Source: Liolophura sinensis (taxonomy: Eukaryota > Mollusca > Polyplacophora > Chitonida > Chitonidae). From it: 64,000 nucleotides of DNA. A model generated the notes under the pieces. That model had not been told where the DNA came from and searched no databases. It worked only from the letters and a program-made list of their open reading frames with translations. A program made the position numbers and the translations under genes. This document shows positions 62,201-64,000 of this stretch, one piece after another. Positions within the stretch are counted from its first letter, which is position 1; every line of letters starts with the position of its first letter. The stretch is taken from contig NC_088295.1 in assembly GCF_032854445.1 (NCBI RefSeq), positions 45,745,385 to 45,809,384 of the forward strand. The letters are read 5' to 3'.

Positions 62201-64000
62201 TTAGCCTCCTCATGCAACAGAACCTATAATGATTTAGCCTCCTCAAGTAACAGAGCCTATAATGATTTAGCCTCCTCAAGTAACAGAACCTATAATGATT
62301 TAGCCTCCTCATGCAACAGAACCTATAATGATTTAGCCTCCTTGTGTAACAGAGCCTATCATGGTTTAACCTCCTCATGCAACTGAACCTATCATCATTT
62401 AGCCTCCTCATGTAAAAGAGCCTACAACAATTTAGCCTCCTGGTGTAATACAACTTTTCTCACTAACACTGCCTTTCTCACTATGCTCACAAGGAAGCAA
62501 ACTGCACAGCACACTTTGGATGATGCCAATTATGACCAAGTAAGATGAATGGGCTAAAAACTTTATAAGCTTAAAAATACACCCTCCTGTAGATGTTTAT
62601 AGACACTCTGGCCTGCATTTTTTTTTATACTACATGTACATTTGTAAGTACAGAAGAACAAGTATTTGGCACATGAGTATCTGGCACATCACTACGGACA
62701 TATGGGGCCTATAGCATTGACACATCACAGGAATTCTGCTACAGTATACATTATCTAGGTTTGCTCATAAACAATCGGCTAAGGTCAGACGCTCAAGTCC
62801 TTACAACTAGAACAGCCCTATTTATCAGGAACAGGTTGGATCTACTGATCGATGGATTAGTCATGTTAGCTATAGTACACATGGTATATTTGATTGGTAA
62901 ACTACCACATCCTTCACTGAAGATGTCTATGGCAGGGGGTGAAGTACTACCAGTGCAGTGGTATAGTGGTATAAGCCCCAATCTTTCCATCATTCTGTGA
63001 CAGGAGTCAGGTTCCTAGGTGACCATGGAGGAAACCACACTAAACCACCTCAGCTCTTCAGGAACCTGAATCCAGATTCAAACAACTGTATTGGCCAAGC
63101 ACCTAACATGCCAAAAATCCAAGAGAAAGCTTTACCAAGCCATGTTCAGAAATTACTGACTGACTAGTGTCAAATCCTAGAGAAAGCTTTACCAAGCCAT
63201 GTCGAGAAATTACCGATTAACTATTGTCAAATCCTAGAGAAAGCTTTACCAAGCCATGTCGAGAAATAATCCGATTGACTAGTGTCAAATCCTAGAGAAA
63301 GCTTTACCAAGCCATGTCGAGAAATTACCGATTGACTAGTGTCAAATCTAAGAGAAAGCTTTACCAAGCCATGTCGAGAAATAATCCGATTGACTAGTGT
63401 CAAATCCTAGAGAAAGCTTTACCAAGCCATGTCGAGAAATTACCGATTAACTATTGTCAAATCCTAGAGAAAGCTTTACCAAGCCATGTCGAGAAATAAT
63501 CCGATTGACTAGTGTCAAATCCAAGAGAAAGTATCACCAAGCCATGTCGAGAAATTACCAATTGACTAGTGTCAAATTCAAGAGAAAGCTTTACCACACC
63601 ATGTTAAGAAATTACTGACTGACTAGTGTCAAATCCAAGAGAAAGCTTTACCAAGCCACATCGAGAAATTACCGATTGACTAGTGTTAAATGCAAGAGAA
63701 AGCTTCACCAAGCCATGTCAAGAAATTACAGGCTGACTAGTGTCAAATCCTAGAGAAAGCTTCACCAAGCCATGTCAAGAAATTACAGACTGACTAGTGT
63801 CAAATCCAAGAGAAAGTATCACCAAGCCATGTCGAGAAATTACCGATTGACTAGTGTCAAATCCTAGAGAAAGCTTTACCAAGCCATGTTAAGAAATTAC
63901 CGAATGACTAGTGTCAAATCCAAGAGAAAGTATCACCAAGCCCTGTCAAGAAATTACAGGCCGACTAGTGTCAAATCCAAGAGAAAGCTTCACCAAGCCA
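40256..64000 (-). CDS. CASKIN: Caskin (CASK-interacting scaffold), C-terminal ~780 residues, partial at the window end
   Basis: Six coding exons are resolved on the minus strand: 58693-58803, 56829-56930, 53787-53925, 49657-51429, 43514-43628 and 40256-40367. All junction phases fit. They encode two tandem SAM domains, a long disordered Ser/Pro-rich region with polyproline motifs and a conserved acidic C-terminal helix. This is the exact architecture of the C-terminal half of Caskin; its ankyrin repeats and SH3 domain would be encoded beyond 64,000. In vertebrates Caskins are synaptic scaffolds and the SAM pair forms polymers; the fly homologue acts in axon guidance. Identification rests on SAM segments such as [20 protein letters not shown] and [11 protein letters not shown], plus the C-terminus. 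Introns carry large minisatellites, one of which copies the end of the penultimate exon. Confidence 0.93.
40668..40808 (-). mobile_element. SINE family A fragment in the last Caskin intron
   Basis: It contains GGTGTTTTACCACATACTCA, a ATTTCACTTATACAGCAGTG block, GGTGGGAGGAAACCCACGAC and GGCAGACCTTCCTACGTATG. The head is missing. Confidence 0.6.
40917..43555 (-). repeat. 66-bp tandem array (~39 copies) copying the end of the Caskin penultimate exon and its donor
   Basis: On the minus strand each unit reads ...CTACACCCAGACTCTGAATC then GTAAGTTCTACTC, matching the real exon end and donor at 43514. Three variants occur at the donor: GAATC/GTAAGT and GAATT/GTAAGT (intact) and GAATC/ATAAGT (destroyed). 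Two units are 64 bp. A block of 12 units (790 bp) is itself duplicated. Confidence 0.95.
43514..43628 (-). CDS. CASKIN: Caskin penultimate exon
   Basis: It encodes [15 protein letters not shown] and ends NSLHPDPES, another SH3-ligand-like stretch. Acceptor is TGTTACAG and donor GAATC/GTAAGT. The 3' end (about the last 40 nt) and the donor are the template of the 66-bp array that fills the following intron. Confidence 0.85.
44163..44410. repeat. 48-bp minisatellite, 5 copies
   Basis: Units contain GATGATCAGTTTCCTAATTT, GTTGCCACAAATGTTCC and AACTAGGGTCT. Because 48 is a multiple of three, one frame stays open, which looks like a coding repeat but has no other support. Confidence 0.85.
46576..46769. 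repeat. Two-copy direct duplication, ~95 bp each
   Basis: GCATTGATTTACAGTATTT through TCAATATAAAAGTGGTT occurs twice with an offset of 100 bp and almost no differences, so it is recent. Confidence 0.9.
49657..51429 (-). CDS. CASKIN: Caskin large exon: end of SAM2 and disordered proline-rich region
   Basis: A 1,773-nt exon starting with the last SAM2 helix ([16 protein letters not shown]) and continuing through about 575 residues of low-complexity Ser/Thr/Pro/Gly sequence. Visible elements are [24 protein letters not shown], the short conserved block [11 protein letters not shown] and EEFPPPPPP, the kind of sites bound by SH3 and EVH1 domains. The open frame runs on to 49478, but the donor AGAG/GTAAGC at 49656 joins in phase to the next exon, so the real exon ends at 49657. 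The first Met of the open frame is not a start. Confidence 0.92.
51430..53786 (-). other. CASKIN: Caskin intron (2.4 kb), partly low in repeats
   Basis: The stretch 52190-52900 lacks the microsatellites and SINE debris seen elsewhere and has a more even base composition. It could be conserved non-coding DNA. A plus-strand ORF there (52205-52666) has no recognisable domain. Confidence 0.4.
53787..53925 (-). CDS. CASKIN: Caskin exon: SAM2
   Basis: It runs from [12 protein letters not shown] to EEIGIQQL and ends in phase 1 (TTA G/GTATGA). The segment [16 protein letters not shown] is diagnostic of Caskin-type SAM2. The missing last helix is supplied by the next exon ([13 protein letters not shown]). 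Confidence 0.93.
56829..56930 (-). CDS. CASKIN: Caskin exon: second half of SAM1
   Basis: Thirty-four codons in phase 0, beginning [16 protein letters not shown] and ending IPDYKP. It continues SAM1 through helix 5 and the linker to SAM2. The donor is CCA/GTAAGT. Confidence 0.92.
57712..58052 (-). mobile_element. SINE family B copy, reverse orientation, in a Caskin intron
   Basis: It begins (GAGT)n, GCTTGGGGTTTAACATCGTA and CAATTTTTCAGTCATAT, and ends at the tRNA-like head TCCGAAGTGGACGCTCTA. It lies in the intron between the two SAM1 exons. A fragment of the same family is at 44800-44845. Confidence 0.65.
58693..58803 (-). CDS. CASKIN: Caskin exon: first half of SAM1
   Basis: Thirty-seven codons in phase 0, from [14 protein letters not shown] to the conserved SRMTPE. 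Acceptor TTTGTTGCAG and donor GAG/GTAAGA are strong. The hydrophobic helix 1 and the GYD turn of the SAM fold are visible. Confidence 0.9.
61540..62460. repeat. ~33-40-bp minisatellite in two blocks
   Basis: Units contain CCTATAATGATTTAG followed by CCTCCTCATGCAACAGAA or CTTATCATGTAACAGGA. The blocks are about 61580-61850 and 62060-62460. An open minus-strand frame ([11 protein letters not shown]-type) reflects the 33-bp unit. Confidence 0.88.
63100..64000. repeat. ~57-bp minisatellite, ~15 copies, continuing past the window
   Basis: Units contain GTGTCAAATCCTAGAGAAAG, CTTTACCAAGCCATGTCGAG and AAATTACCGATTGACTA. Variants include AAGTATCACC. On the minus strand each unit contains GGCTTG/GTAAAG, GTGAAG or GTGATA, resembling a splice donor. 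Confidence 0.88.

Larger units (their letters stand above)
58804..64000 (-). other. CASKIN: Caskin upstream intron, running off the window
   Basis: No exon was recognised. The far part is dominated by minisatellites (61540-62460 and 63100-64000). Confidence 0.5.

Noticed and set aside
62115-62453. Minus-strand 112-aa ORF of MRRLNHYRF repeats
   Set aside because: It is a translation of a 33-bp minisatellite.

Overview
This is a window of a eukaryotic, intron-rich animal genome, most likely a mollusc (bivalve or gastropod). The evidence is many short exons with GT-AG introns, AT-rich introns full of microsatellites and minisatellites, and two recurrent tRNA-derived SINE families with the (AAATA)n tails and conserved body seen in molluscan genomes. 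No bacterial, viral or organellar genes were recognised.

Layout. (1) 806-26976 on the plus strand is one long gene for a molybdo-flavoprotein of the xanthine dehydrogenase/aldehyde oxidase family. I resolved 33 coding exons, about 1,290 codons, ending at a TGA at 26974-26976 with a poly(A) signal at 27654. The initiator exon is not visible and probably lies upstream. Fe-S I, Fe-S II, FAD and Moco domains are all present in order. (2) 27864-29371 is a Tc1-like DNA transposon with matching ~28-bp terminal inverted repeats, sitting inside a (TA)n tract; its transposase frame is broken near the N-terminus. (3) 29425-33230 is intergenic, filled with SINEs, minisatellites and a 0.3-kb duplication. 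(4) 33237-33791 on the minus strand is a single-exon ORF for a stathmin-like protein with an MGC lipidation-type N-terminus; a CRE palindrome lies about 120 bp upstream. (5) 33.8-36.8 kb is intergenic, with a long hairpin and a cluster of palindromic motifs. (6) From about 36.8 kb to beyond 64,000 on the minus strand is the 3' half of a Caskin gene: two tandem SAM domains, a large disordered proline-rich exon and the conserved C-terminal acidic helix. Its ankyrin and SH3 exons would lie beyond the window.

The most unusual signal is a repeated relationship between tandem duplications and 5' splice sites. Three large minisatellite arrays start inside the last ~13-47 nt of a coding exon and copy the exon end plus its splice donor: oxidase exon 3 (~22 copies), oxidase exon 10 (~12 copies) and the penultimate Caskin exon (~39 copies). 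Two further oxidase donors (exons 17 and 27) carry two-copy duplications of the same kind. Introns next to these exons therefore hold dozens of decoy donor sequences. I know of no described system of this type, but this is a reading by eye and needs a genome-wide enrichment test.

The genes do not form a functional unit. The oxidase is metabolic; Caskin is a scaffold (synaptic in vertebrates); the stathmin-like gene probably concerns microtubules. All coordinates were placed by hand from splice consensus, phase continuity and family knowledge.
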